64,000 nt of DNA from Epiperipatus broadwayi (GCA_028023455.1 JAQFVV010006426.1:250001-314000); one strand, 5' to 3'; shown: positions 11,367 through 24,074, counted from the first letter of the stretch. Numbers and translations are program-made. Notes: generated by a model from the sequence alone, not told the origin.

Positions 11367-13637
11367 TGAATAGCATTTATCTAGAATAACTTACCATCTG
11401 CTTGGTTTTTTAAGCTACTCAAATTCACATTCATTTTGTGTTGCTGGAGTTTATCTATGTCACTGCTAATTGGTCTCATTTTCTCTTACTAGCAATTATT
11501 GTAATCACTAAGCAGTCTACTTATATTAGATTAACTCATAATATAACCAATATATATATATTTGGGGTTCTTTATTTTACTTCCTATTTACAATCTTTTT
11601 TTTTTCAATAATTTTTTTATTTGAGCAAAATATCTCATTTACTTTATTTCATTTTTTAAACCCACCCCCATATTTATATTTTAAAAATTAGCTTGCTTTT
11701 TTTTAAAAAAAAAAGTGTCAAGTTTGTCAACATTTAAAAAGTTGTTCCACTCGAGATAGTTAAGCAATCAGGAAGTAGAAAGCAGAAGTGGAATTGAAAT
11801 TATTAAATATTACGTTGTGTGATATATAATAAATCAAGTACAAATCTTATAATGCAGTATGCATGTAAAATTCTCTGTCCAAAAGCCATAGTGATAATTA
11901 TAATTATAGAAGTAGAAATATTATATTAAAAGAAAATGCAGTTTTCTGCCAAAATACTTTTTCTACTGTACTCAAAAAAAGACATTTTTTTTACCTAAAG
12001 GCAAGTTTCAAAATTTAGATAACAGAATTCAACATCCTGGAGTTTGTTTCCAATATAGTTTGACATTGCTTTCCAGTCGTCAGACAATTGATTTTAGCAT
12101 CTAGTATTTAGAATCTAAACTATAAATTTTATTTAGAATATGCATTTTAAACTTTAAAAATGAGCACATATGTGATGTGTAGAGTTAATCAAAGTGTTGT
12201 TCTAAGCAGAGATGCTGTAATAAAATATATTAAGGGATATGGCAAACTATGACTGATGATGATTAAGTATTATTCATGAATTGTTTTAGATTTTTGGGCT
12301 AATATCTTCAACCAGTCTTCAGGAAATGAACACGCATAAATGTTTGGAACTAAATTTTAAACATTATGTTTTCACATCATTAAAATAAGATTAGAAGACA
12401 AATATTACAAAAAGATGCATCATTTAACAAACCCACAAATATATTACATTTCTTAATATTTAAATTTAAATATTAATCCATTAGCACAATGGTTTATATG
12501 ATGTAAATGAGAACTGGTTAGTACTTTAGAATTAGGATTTAAACATATTTGTTTGAAGATTGCATATATATATATGTTAAGTTCTCTTCCTAAAACTAGG
12601 CTAAGTAACTAAGCAAGAGAGTAGTAAGACCAGGAATAATATTTTTATTCATTGATGGTAATTTCCCATTGCTAGTCTCTTCTTAATAATTTATTTGTGC
12701 ATTTCAGTTATAGAGTTACATCATAAACTTCTAATGAAGCCTTTCATCGTAAATGTGGATTGTTTGGTTGCAAGGAAAGACAGTTTTTTAGCAGATTAGA
12801 AAGAAGGAAGAAGAAAGTTATTATTTGCATCTCTATGTCTGAAGTTAAAAAAATTTACAAACCAAATGTATAAGTAGCTGATGAAATAAATATTCATTTT
12901 TAACAACTTTCAGGTCATACCAGATCCATATTGTGAAATTTTATCTGAAATCTAATATAAAATTCGATTGCAGTTTATACAAATTAAATGGACATATGAG
13001 AAGGAATAAAAAAAAAATGAAGTTGTAAAAAATTAAAACCACTGTTTAAATGCCTAATGGAAAATTAGTTTTATAAAATTATAAAATCATGTGAAAAAAA
13101 TTTGACAGGAAGTTGTATAAAGCATTGAGATAAATATAGTAAAGAATAAAAAAGACAGGTATTTCTCTTGTTAATAAATAAAGTGGATATATTTATTTTG
13201 AATAGTCAATACTAAATAGAGAACCTGCTCTGCATAATTTGGTGTTGTGGTAGACAAGCAGATTCTAAGAGATCAAAGTTCATAGATTGCAGCCAATCCT
13301 GATTTTTTTCAGTACTCAACTCCTGAGCACTAAACTATATTATTAATAGAGAAACTACCAAATGAAAAATTAAAAAGTGATCTAAAAAAACAACAACGTT
13401 AATATATATATATAAACATCAATTATTTTGTTTGAAAATGTAAAAATTTTTGCAAAATAGAATAGCCATCAAAAAAAAAAAATGAATGAATTTGTTTAAA
13501 GATGATGTTCAGAAAGAATTTATGGCAATTAGTATTTGGGTTGTGTATGGAAAAGAGAGAAGATTGATGAAAATCTAGTAGTAAAATTATAGATAATAAA
13601 ATTTTATTGGAAGATTATTGTTATTGTGATTATGAAT
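11367..13637. other. AT-rich non-coding stretch
   Basis: No gene, RNA or mobile element was recognised over this interval. Confidence 0.5.
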
Positions 13638-13764
13638 TTGATCTAACAAGTCAAGCATTGATGGTGTAGCGGATAGCATAGCTGCCTTCCAAGCAGCTGG
13701 TCCGGATTCGCTTCCCGGTCAACACTTTGACATCATATAAAAAAAAAAAAACTTGATCTAACAA
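13638..13764 (+). mobile_element. SINE-1, tRNA-Gly-derived, with target-site duplication
   Basis: The body (13651-13738) starts TCAAGCATTGATGG, keeps the anticodon arm CTGCCTTCCAAGCAG (anticodon TCC, glycine) and a B-box-like GGATTCGCTTCC, and ends CAACACTTTGACATCAT before a poly(A) run (13739-13750). A 12-bp duplication, ttgatctaacaa, flanks it at 13638-13649 and 13753-13764. This is direct evidence of insertion by LINE-type target-primed reverse transcription. The internal A and B boxes would be a Pol III promoter. Three other copies lie at 28.7, 39.6 and 57.0 kb. Confidence 0.9.
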
Positions 13765-15649
13765 TGTTTTCAATAAATGAAATTTGTAATAAGATTGGAA
13801 ATGAATTTGTTAAATAGTTTAGAATATTAAAGAAATAAATATACTTCAGACATGATTATTATGATTTTTTTTTGTTGCATAACAATAATGGATTTTATTA
13901 TGTTTTATTAATATTTTAATTTATTTATGTAGATAATATTGATGGTATAAGTTCTTGATCATGCCATGTAGCATATTTGTTTCTCATTTTTGAATTTTCT
14001 GCCTCATGCCCAGTTAATTTTAGAGGGGACATTATCTTTAAAGTGTTGTTCTGGGTCAGTTAATGTTATGTTTTACACATCGTTTAAGATGTATGCAAAA
14101 GGATTTGAATTAAATAATTAGTTTGAAAGTGTTATATTTTGTATGTGTAAATAGGTAAAAGATAAAGTGTCTTTAAATAGCAATTTCCAGGGCACCACCC
14201 TCTCCCAGAATAACAATGAAAAATTAGTTATTGCTCATTAGGCTTTTGCATTTCTAGATGATGAGGGTTTGAAATTGCAGATCAATATTGCATAGTTAAC
14301 TGAATATATTATAGGCTACTTATTTGAAAGAAAAAAATTATGCCTAATGAGGATGTGAAAAAAATTTGAAATTTAATTCAGCTTATACTGGGACTCAGAT
14401 TGCAGACAAAGCAAATGGATGCAATAGCATTATAACTCAACGGGAGACTTTTGTAAATCTTTATTGCTTTAATATTACATAATGTAATTAATTTTTAATC
14501 GAAGAAAAGAAAAACTTTACTTGTTTGTTGATCACTGAAATGGGTTTAAGAAAAATATGTATTATTTGAATAGATTTTATAAATAGTAAAGTTTTAAATA
14601 AATAATAAAAAAGGTAGTTTTTGATTATGCATAATGTGGCCACGAGGTGCTGCTGCAATACCACAAAGAAACCCGTAAGTGATAAATTTCTATCCAAAAA
14701 TGGCTGAAATCGATTGAAAATTAAAATTAAAACTACCAAAAAAGAACAAGATTTTAAGTTTGTAGACGGAAAATTAATTAAAGAAAATTAAGAGATACAG
14801 ACTATTAAGAAATATCAATGAGTAAAGGATAATTATATATATAAAATTTCACAAAAAGTATGCTTAAAATTACTTGGAATAGGTGAATGGATAGAGGGAT
14901 CTTATTTTTCTATTTCAACAGTAGCTATAATGGAAAATGAAAAACTGTAGAAAACTGGTATTTACACATACATAAAGTTTAATAAATTTTTTAGATGGTT
15001 ATAATAATAATAGATTCTTTTTACTAATTAATAAAATTGATTCCCTAGTCAATTGCTACCATTTCAATAAACTGCACAGGATTTTTATTACTTAAACGGA
15101 GTAATATTGGAAGAAATGATAAATACATTCATTTTTAAAATTATTTTACAAAATAAGTAAAGGAATAATAAAGCTGGTCTAGCATTGTCACTAAAGTAGA
15201 AATAAATGTATTTATTAATCTTTAGAAAAATACCAATGAATTTAAACTAGAAATTGCATACCATTTAAAATATTAACAGTCTTAGATCAGACTTGAACAA
15301 GATCTGTAAAAATAACTGGTAGTCTTCTAAGAACTGGTTTCACAGCTGAAACAAAAAAAGCAATCCATAAATAGGCAGACAAAAAGAAATACAAAAATAT
15401 TTAAAAATGATCAATAAATTTAGAAAATAAATATCTGGAATTCTGTAAAGTAGTATGGAGTTAGTAATGACATAAAGAAATATAACTGAAGTGGAATGAT
15501 AGATAAGTGAATTATCTCAAAAATATAACGTCATTTTGATAGGGGAAGAAAATTTGATTTAGTAATAAGATGACTCTATGACTATAAAGAAAGATAATAT
15601 TATGAAGTATGTATAAGAATTCTAAGAATTATACTGTGTATAATAATAA
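13765..15649. other. AT-rich non-coding stretch
   Basis: No coding signal was recognised. A short minus-strand open frame (14488-14739) has no recognisable domain and is hydrophobic filler from AT-rich DNA. Confidence 0.5.
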
Positions 15650-17115
15650 AGAACTAAAAGCAAAGTAGCTTCTGCAATAGTGATTCCAAGTATTTCAAAT
15701 GTAGAGATTAAATTTAAATTTGCTCCAGAAAATGATCATAGTATTGTAGATACTTTAAAAAGAAAAGACCAAAAAGCAGAAAAACTATTGTCAAAGTTAT
15801 ATACTATATGTCTAAATAATAAAGATGTATCAGTTGATTGGAAGACTGCAGTAGTAATATTGTTATTTTTTTTTTAAAAAAAAGATGATAAAGGAGATAT
15901 TAAAAATTAAAGACTTAATTTTTTGTCAGTTCTGTACAAAATTTTTACCAAGATAATTACAATTCATCTTAAGATTTTAACCAACCAAAAGAATAAAATG
16001 TATTTAAAAATGTTTTAGTAAAGTAGATCACATCCATGTATTGAGAGAAGTTTTAGAAGAACCGATGATTATAAATACTTTGGATTTGTAGATTGTGAAA
16101 AGATATTTGATTCTATAAACATTTATATAGTGATTAAAGCATTGGATCATCAAAATTATATTCCCAGGATATTGTCATATTGTGAAGATTTATCAAAATG
16201 CAACAGTAATGATTAGATTATGTAATGATACTAATATTAATATTGAGAAGGGTGTATGACAGGAGGACTCCATATTTCCAAAACTTTTACAGCAGTTTTG
16301 GATGAAGTATTTTGTAGATTAAAATGGGAAGCTAAGGTAGTAAAAGTAAAAGATTATTTAAATCAACTAGATTTTGCAGATGATGTAATTGCTTTTGCGA
16401 GCAATGCTTCACAGCTTCAGGAAATATTACAAGAATTATCAGATGAAAGTAAAAAAGTAAGACTAAAGATAACTACTAAAAAGATTAAAGTAATGTTCAA
16501 TGGATTTTCCCAAAATAAGAAAATAAAGATTGATAATGATAAGTTAGAAAAAATTAACAACTAACCTTGGTAATTACAAGTGGAAACATAATGGATGAAA
16601 TTAATCATAGAATTAAACTTGGATGATGCTTTGATGGAAATTACTTAATATTAAAAGGAAATATGCCTATGTGTTTGAGAATAAAAGTTTTTAATAATTG
16701 TGTTTTATGAGTTATTATTTATGAATCTAAGATTTGGATATTTAACAAAAGAATAATATAGAGAATTTAAACCATTAAAAAGGTATGGAGAGATAGTATA
16801 TTAGAAGTAACAAGAAATCAAAAATAAAATACAGATTGAGAGAACAAATAGTTATTACTGACATTATTGAAAGAATTAAGAGATTGAAAGGAAGCTGGAC
16901 TGGATGTATTTCTAGAAAAAATGATAGTATATGGACAGCTGAAATTTTAAACAGGATCCCAATAGATTGTAGCAGATCTAGAAAGAGACCGCATGTGAGA
17001 TGATGAAATAAAGGAGATGCTAGGGGATCAGAGAAACTGAATTAAACTTAGGGACCTTCATCCTGGAGCTGATCGATCATTATCGATCAGCTCCAGGATG
17101 AAGGTCCCTGAGTTG
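15650..17115 (+). pseudogene. RTE-clade LINE reverse transcriptase relic
   Basis: Broken frames follow the RTE order. They run LNFLSVLYKIFTKII, then HVLREVLEEP, then FVDCEKIFDSINIYIVIKAL (motif A region; Lys-Ala changed to Lys-Ile). Next comes FTAVLDEVFCRLKWE, then the catalytic box LDFADDVIAFASN (16372 onward, both Asp intact) and KITTKKIKVMFNG. A C-terminal part follows, including a degraded R-P-H-V-R box near 16985. Many stops and frame changes rule out a working protein; the longest intact piece is 16256-16564. The thumb and C-terminal layout, ending in a region like RTE GRP..RW, supports RTE and not jockey or CR1. The endonuclease domain is missing, so the copy is 5'-truncated. A second relic of this type lies at 44.1 kb. 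Confidence 0.8.
17050..17109. repeat. Near-perfect palindrome, 28-bp arms with 4-nt loop
   Basis: The left arm 17050-17077 and right arm 17082-17109 are exact reverse complements (agggaccttcatcctgg ... ccaggatgaaggtccct) around CATT. Weaker pairing extends a further 8-9 bp on each side. It sits at the extreme 3' end of the RTE relic, with the left arm continuing the element's coding strand. Confidence 0.9.
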
Positions 17116-17840
17116 AAAATGATGATGATTCTGGTTGAGAATCCGAATTTAATGGTGCATAGAGTACTGAAAAGTATAATAATGGTTTTGGCAAAAAGAT
17201 ATACCAAACATTTGTATTAGTTTCACGCACACATACATTTATAGTGTAGAACTTGGCTATTAAAATGAATTAATTCTAATTGGATGGTGATGAAAATAAA
17301 GATAAAAATGAAAACGAAATTTTTAATATTTGAATTTTTTTTTTGAAAGTCTAAAAGTGAATTTGCTTCTTAATTAACGATGTTAATAACAAGCTTGTGG
17401 TGGAGACCATGTCATCAAGATAAAGTTTAATTACATATTTTGCGGATCGCTATTGAGTTTTCCCAATCTTTATCAGACATAGAATGCTTTTAGCTAAATA
17501 CAAAATTCTTAGAATATTTTATCTGAATGAAGTGATTGCTTACTGTGTTTACTTCATCCCTTTGACAGATAAAGTTACATTAATTGGCATTTTTCTCTTC
17601 CTAGTAAAAAAAAAACAACAAAACTAATTAAGATCAATATTCTTTTAAAAAGAAATGTGTACATTTATAAAAGTATATTTTTATTCATGCTTTGAACTAA
17701 ATGTGATCTTTTTTGTAAGTTGAATATATATAGATCACTTTTCTTTAAATAAATAAATTTGTAAAATTATGTTTTTAATCATGCTTTGCGATCTGTCTTT
17801 TAAGTTGAATTTATATATATTATTGCTGTGTGTACTTTGG
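17116..17840. other. AT-rich stretch with a diverged duplication
   Basis: Sequence around 17668-17740 (ttattcatgcttt, gatct, ttgtaagttgaat) recurs at about 17772-17820 (ttaatcatgcttt, gatct, tttaagttgaat), an old tandem duplication of about 105 bp. No gene was seen. Confidence 0.4.
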
Positions 17841-17925
17841 TGTAATGACACATGGATTGCCGTTCAGTTTTGATATTTCCGATGCTCGAACTTCTTATGA
17901 ACTCATGAGCAATAAATCATTTGAT
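17840..17925 (+). repeat. Dispersed repeat R3, copy 1
   Basis: The block cgaacttcttatgaactc with gagcaataaa, near 17886-17915, is shared with 24800-24832. In the second copy a B-box-like stretch (gaatcgattctgacac) precedes it. It may be a decayed SINE, but only two copies are in view. Confidence 0.4.
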
Positions 17926-18020
17926 TATTTATCTTTTTTTTTTTTCTATAATTAATATTTCTAAAATTGTGATGTATTTTGAGTTCATGAAATGTTGTCT
18001 CTTTTATATATTGATTTTAA

Positions 18021-18131
18021 AATATTTGAAACGTCCCAGAGTTATATTGTTTCAGCCAAAAATTCAGGCTATTCATTATTTAAAGGGAAAGTGTGGCTGA
18101 AACAATATAGCTATGGAGTTTTTCAAATATT
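18021..18131. mobile_element. Inverted-repeat (MITE-like) element, 111 bp
   Basis: The arms at 18021-18058 and 18094-18131 are about 38 bp long with few mismatches. Outer ends read aatatttgaaa and tttcaaatatt; inner ends ttgtttcagcca and tggctgaaacaa. There is no coding capacity. A target duplication is not clear. Confidence 0.7.
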
Positions 18132-19862
18132 CAGCTAGCATTATGCATTACTTCTATGAATCTTATTTCGTATGTCATCTTGGTTTGTTTAGTCTTTGTC
18201 TACATAGAGTTCATTAAAGATCATGATATAGCTGCGATATTAAAATTAGAATAAGTTGGGTTTTGAGTGGATGGTAAACAATGTCAAATTATTGTGAACA
18301 CTGATCAAATATTTTTGCTTGATTATAGCACCTTTTTGCCTAGTTAGGAAAGTTGGAATAAGACTTTAGGGAAATAAGTCTTGAAAAAGATCCAATCAAA
18401 TGTCCTGTTCCTTCCTAAGCAGATTCGATAGGTTTAGAAATATTTATAAAAAAATCCACATTGCCACTGCCAATGAGATTGCCAGTCTTATACATCAAAC
18501 GTCTAAATCTAGAATTAACAAAATAAAAAATATAATTAGAGAATTTCCAACTTCCTTTTCACAATATTCCTCTAATTTAAACTGAATAAAATCAAATATT
18601 AATGAAATTAAATTTGCCCATGACTGATTTAAACCATTTAACTTAGTTTCAGAATTTTTTAAATAAATTTAGAATTAACATTCATGCAGAAACTAGTCCA
18701 ACAATAAGATTGGGTTTGATCTTAGGCGTTACTGAAAATATATCAACACTATTCATTGCTGCTGTTGTGCTTTTTGTTTCAGAAGTGGGATTTAACATTT
18801 TCTGATGTGTAGTTGTATCATGAAAGACAGTTAAAGTCTATGCATACATTAGTTTGAATGTGATTGCATAGAGATAGAGAAGAAAAGTATTTAATTTACA
18901 AGATGTAAACTGTTAAAATTGGTAGATCATACTTTACTACAAGTCTTTTAACACATTTAATGTTTCAATAATTCTCAATTAACACCACTTTAATTAATTT
19001 ACATGGTTATTTGAATAATATTGTTAATGTATATCATAAATACACCATTATTTTTAAGTGGGTTTTAGTTTGTATTTCATTTCTGGAAGAAACAAAATAT
19101 TTTCCAAACAGAATTAAAAAGTAAATAAATGTTTAGTAAGATAAAAGGAAATAATCTTCTACAAAGGAAAGAATTCTCTAATAGACTCCAAAGGAAAGCA
19201 ATGAAGGAAAAAGCAATACCAAGTTTGCTAAACATTGGATAGTGAACACTTTGATGGTTGTCCATTATTTTACTTCCAACTAATAACAGATAGATAGACA
19301 TTAACTGACAAATTTTGTTCAGTTAATTGAGTTAGCTGTTGAGCTGAATATCTGGGGGTAAAAAAATCAAAGTCTTGTTAGAAAATGATGGACTTCACCC
19401 TTATCTGGCTTGGATTCCAATTCTGCTATTATATTCTCTTTTGGAAACAATAGTTATAAAATGAGTCTTTTTAATAAATGCTCATAGCCAATTAGATGAG
19501 TCTTTGAGCAGTTTTGTATCATTTTACTTTCTAGTTAATAATGGTTAGATATTTATTTACCAATTAGTGTTAGTTGATTAGCTGGATTGGTTATGGACTA
19601 ATTATTTGGGAGAAAAATCGTAAGCATTTCAATAAGAATTTCACTTGACATGAATTCAAATTACATCATAGACATAATAGAAAAATATACCACCTCTGCA
19701 ATATAAATCTTTTAACACATATATATTTTTCTCCACCTGATAGAAAAATTGGATTAACTAGCATTAGAATACTAATATTAAGTTAGAGGTACTTTTGCTA
19801 TTTTTTACCACCTCTTAACTTAATTTATTCTAGCATCTCAATTTTAGATTGTAAATTAATTA
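18132..19862. other. AT-rich non-coding stretch
   Basis: No recognisable gene. A 61-codon open frame at 18400-18585 has no domain, no splice context and ordinary AT-rich composition; it is not supported as a gene. Confidence 0.45.
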
Positions 19863-20309
19863 ATTAATTAAAACAGAGGAGGACTGATAAAGCTCTGATG
19901 AAGACTGCTGGACAGTCGAAACTGTAAGGAAAATAAAGAATTTTTTAAGAAAATTTGTTTGCATTGAAGTGTATATGAAAGAAGTATTATAAGCAATATA
20001 TATATGTGAATATATGAAGATATGCAAAGAAAGTGAAAGAGAAGAATAAGAGAATATACTTCTGATACGAAGAGAATCATACAAAGGATTAGGAAGAAGA
20101 AAGGACAATTTTTGGATATATGTAATATATAATATATGGTATGGAAAATATAGCCAATATAAAAATGTTTATGACTTTTAATTAAAGCAGAGGAGGATGG
20201 ATAAAGCTCTGATGAAGACTGCTGGACAGTCAAAACTGTAAGGAAAATAAGTTTTTTTAAGAAAATTTGTTTGCATTGAAGTGTATATGAAAGAAGTATT
20301 ATAAGCAAA
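19863..20309 (+). mobile_element. Penelope-type tail repeated twice, period about 315 bp
   Basis: Copy 1 (19863-19996) and copy 2 (20178-20309) share about 130 bp with over 90% identity by eye. Each holds CTGATGA (19895-19901; 20209-20215). In copy 1 the stem GACTG/CAGTC (19903-19907 / 19913-19917) closes on CTGGA and is followed by GAAAC (19918-19922); copy 2 reads AAAAC there. This order of CTGATGA, stem and GAAAC is the hammerhead core found in Penelope-like element ends. No convincing stem I or cleavage site was found. Minus-strand open frames across it only mirror the duplication. Confidence 0.6.
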
Positions 20310-21148
20310 TTGTATGTTCCTCCTCTCTCTCATATTATTATGTTATACAATATATAAAAATTGAAATATTTTTTTGAGAATTATTTATTTATTTATTAAT
20401 ATTAAATCATTAATAAATTAAAATTGTGCATGGAGATTTATAATAGTTAAGATACTGCGTATAATTGGAGGCCAAAATCATTTTGTAAGCTATTTATTGT
20501 TCTGAAAATTTTTGATACAATTTATATTTTATGATTTTTATAGTTAAAAATGATGTTGAATTATGTATTGTATAAATATTATAATTATGTATGGCAGAAC
20601 GTAGGTAGAGTAATTAAACAGTATATTATGTTGAAGTCACACTAAATCATTGTCAATTGTTTGTTATTGTATGCCACCTTTTTATAATTATAATTATAAT
20701 AAAAAAAATAGTTTTTGAATTTGTAAATTTGGCATTACTAGGAAATTTCATACTATCATGTTGATGTAGAAAGAAGTGCTTTTCAACCATTCAAAAAATT
20801 ACAATAAATTTTAACATTAGTTCATATGAGCTAACGCAATTACATATTTTTGCTATAAAAAAATAAAATATATAATTGAATGAAAGTTATGTTCTTAATT
20901 AAATTCACTAATAATTATTACTAATATTTATAATTAAATTAATTATTACTATTCTACATTTTCTATCCATTTACTTTTAAAAACCCTAATATCTTCAGTC
21001 ACTTAGATTAGTATTGGGGGGGGGGGCACCTTCCTAAGTCTTTCATGTATTTGTCATTTTTGTATGCTGATAATTTTTTTTTGTAACTTTTCCATTTTTT
21101 AATTATACATACAAAACATTGTTTAGCAAACTATTTCTAGTTCTTTGT
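20310..21148. other. AT-rich non-coding stretch
   Basis: No gene or element was recognised. A poly(G) run lies at about 21016-21026. Confidence 0.5.
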
Positions 21149-21149
21149 A

Positions 21150-21275
21150 TCAATTATTTATCTTTTCAACATGTATATTATCAAGTGTATCAGCAGTATA
21201 AGAGAACATGGATGGTTGAGGAGCATGTGAAAGTCTGAGTTCAAACCCCCTATATATTACATATATAAGTGCAGG
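21150..21275 (+). mobile_element. SINE-2 copy (tRNA-like)
   Basis: It begins tcaattatttatcttttcaa and passes through agagaacatggatggttgag. It then reaches CATGTGAAAGTCTGAGTTCAAACCCC, whose last part resembles a Pol III B box/T-arm, and ends in tatatatta repeats. Matching copies lie on the minus strand at about 25.0, 26.2 and 35.2 kb. Confidence 0.6.
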
Positions 21276-21390
21276 TATGAAAAAGCCTGCACTGTAGAAA
21301 AAAATTCATATTTTAAATTGCTATTGTAAATGATTCAAATTTATTCAAAATTATTGCACCAGAGTGCATATGTTTCGGCCCACTAATGTT

Positions 21391-21517
21391 TACCACAAAA
21401 ATATTGAATTATCAACATCGGCAAAAAAATGTTAAAAGATTCTAAAACATTTGTTTTCACTTTAAAAATCAAAACAAAAATATCGGAATTGTCAACATCA
21501 GCAAAATAACATTAAAA
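21391..21517. repeat. Diverged tandem duplication, period about 80 bp
   Basis: Two units share acaaaaatat, gaatt, tcaacatc, gcaaaa and ttaaaag at about 21394-21440 and 21474-21517. Non-coding. Confidence 0.55.
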
Positions 21518-22240
21518 GTAATGGTTTGAGAGAGAGTTAAAGCTGTTTACAAAGGTAATTCAAAAAAATATTGATTAAATAAGATTTAATGTGTTATTCT
21601 TCTCAGTGCTCCGAAAGTACTAAGCCATATAATTCATTTCTAATAATACTAAGCTTCACTTTTTTGCGTAAAGCGCAATTTAAAACTTACCACTCAAAGG
21701 TGAAGTAAAAACAAGGATTTTATTTCAGGTAATTATCGTAATACTGTGTGCCTGTATAGCATAAAGCATATCATAAAGCAAAGATCCACAGAAACAAGAT
21801 GTTAAAAATTTGTGTTTCGAATTTAAGATGCATCCTCTTTTTAGGGATCCAAAATTTGGCAAACGTGCATCATATATTCGAAGTAATATGAGTATGTGAC
21901 ATGAATATCCTGATGAGAGTGGTGGCAAGCTTAATGGTAAAGTATTGTAGAACTGTCATATACTGGTTCAACATGTGTCAAGAAGTTTTCTTGGCCACAA
22001 CCTAAATCTAAATTGTTATGGATTACTTTTATTATTGTTTTGCAAATTTATTTGGACAAATTTGTTTATACATTTACTTTCTTATGAATTAATTTTTGCT
22101 TTAGTTTATTTAATGTTCACAAATCTAACTAAATCTACCGCTTCCTTTATTTTGCTGTAATATTTTATATAAATACAATTTGTCCATCTTACTTCAGATT
22201 GTAGAACCAATTTTTTTATTGTATATATATGCACATACAT

Positions 22241-22281
22241 AATCTGATGTTTCGACTATTCTGCAATCTTCACATCAGATT
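22241..22281 (-). other. Penelope-type stem-loop tail motif
   Basis: On the minus strand AATCTGATGT (22281 to 22272) and ACATCAGATT (22250 to 22241) are exact reverse complements. They enclose GAAGATTGCAGAATAGTCGAA, an interior with partial pairing, and GTCGAAAC. This has the form of the CTGATG...GAAAC ends of Penelope-like elements. No element body was recognised beside it. Confidence 0.45.
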
Positions 22282-23982
22282 GTGTGTATATAATAAATTT
22301 TTTTTTGCTAAGAGTTTGAAGGAAGGTGACAAATTATATTTATTCTTCTTGCTTGTATTTAATTTCTTATGATCTTTTTTTTATATTGCTTTGCTAGCTA
22401 AACTTAAAATTTATTGTTATATTGCCATATTGTGATAGATTGTGGAAATTAAGATAGGTCAGATACTACATCAATATTGCATCCAACTTATATTGTCAAT
22501 TATTTGGAAGTCACACAACAACCAAGCATTGAAGTATTAGGTTGAATATGTGTTTAATTGTAAACTTTTTTTCAGCTGAAAATTGATACAGATGAAGGGA
22601 CTCTTGTGTTAATATATCTACCTTTATGTATGGTAGTTGCATATTTATTTTTATTCAGTGATCATATTTACATTATTTGTTTGTAATTGTTTAAATTTGT
22701 TTTCAGAACTTTGATTAGAAAATAATTTATTCATTTAGATTTAATTTTTATTATTTTATAAGTTCTTGATTTTTGAAACTATTCATAATAATAATAGTGT
22801 TTAATAATTCTTTTAAATTCTCAATATTTTTTTATTGTAATATTCAAAAACATTTACTGATTTTACAGTTATATATAGGAAAATTTTTGCTTTATTTTGA
22901 ATTTTTTTAAAACAAGTGAGAGAGTGGGAAAGGAATTCTTCGGAAAATTTAAGAAATTTATGTGGTTGTGATATCAAACACTTTTTTTAAAATGATAAAT
23001 GTGAATAGTAATAATAAAAAAATTTATAATTCCAAATATTTTTTCACTTCTTTTGCAGAATTTCCAAACTTTGTCCATCTTTAGTAGTCTTTAATACATA
23101 GGCATTTTTAAAAATGCTTTTTAATACTTGTTTTTATTACTGAACTAAATCATATAAAAAGTGAAATAAATCTAATATAAACAAAGTGTGCTAATTATTT
23201 TAATATAAACCATTTTTTGATTATTTTTTGTGAATCTTTTTGAGAATAATAATATTTCCAAAAATATTTTGAAATATTAACAGTGAAAATGATTATTAAA
23301 AAATAATCAAAATATTATTATTAGTTTACAATAAAATGTTAATTTATTTTGTTCATATTAATTATATTTTGTTTTTTATATGTTTTAGTTAAATAATAAA
23401 AACAAGTTTAAGAAGGAATCAATATTTTAGTAATACAATAATATAAAGTTATCATATATTACATGCATTTTAACAATAATTTCATCGGAAAAAAAAAAAA
23501 AAGAAATTTATAAAAAAACAATTCCAATTTTGAATTGATTTTAAAAGATTATGGTGAACTTAGTTTTTATAATTCTGCATTGTCAGATCCCATATATTGT
23601 GTAAAAATTACCTTAAAGAAAATACAATGTTGATTGCTTTAATTGGAAAGATGACTTACAATAAAATACTATAGAAAATTACAGTTAAGGCAAAATATGA
23701 CAGTCTTTCAGAAAGAAAAAATTATTGCAAAAGATTAACATAGTACATGTAGATATATTTGTGTTCTGTGGATTAATTTGTTTATCCATCACAACACTCA
23801 TCTTTAATTTTTTTTCTTTTTGTCTTTGTCTGTGTTTTTTTTTTTTTTTTCTATTTTGGAGTTAAATGGTTCTACTTATTTATGAGTTGTTGCTAATAAA
23901 CAATGAATTTGATCTATAGTTTTTAAAAAACATAATTATAAATTTCAATCAGTAGAAAACTTTCTGAGATTTAATAAATCGT
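22282..23982. other. AT-rich non-coding stretch
   Basis: Nothing recognisable beyond homopolymer runs (poly(T) near 23836-23850, poly(A) near 23489-23501). Confidence 0.5.
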
Positions 23983-24074
23983 AATAATACTTCTGTAGTG
24001 TAATTGTTACTACGCCATTCTCATATGAGTGGTGTACAATGGTGTAGTGAAAATTACACTACAGAAATATTATT
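23983..24074. mobile_element. Inverted-repeat (MITE-like) element, 92 bp
   Basis: The left arm (23983-24019) reads aataatacttctgtagtg, taatt and tactacgccatt. The right arm (24039-24074) is its near reverse complement, with aatggtgtagtga, aattacactacagaa and tattatt. The centre, ctcatatgag, is itself a palindrome. No coding capacity. Confidence 0.7.

Noticed and set aside
19868-20308. 146-codon minus-strand open frame
   Set aside because: It lies across the duplicated tail repeat and its two halves repeat the same peptide; it mirrors the repeat and is not a gene.
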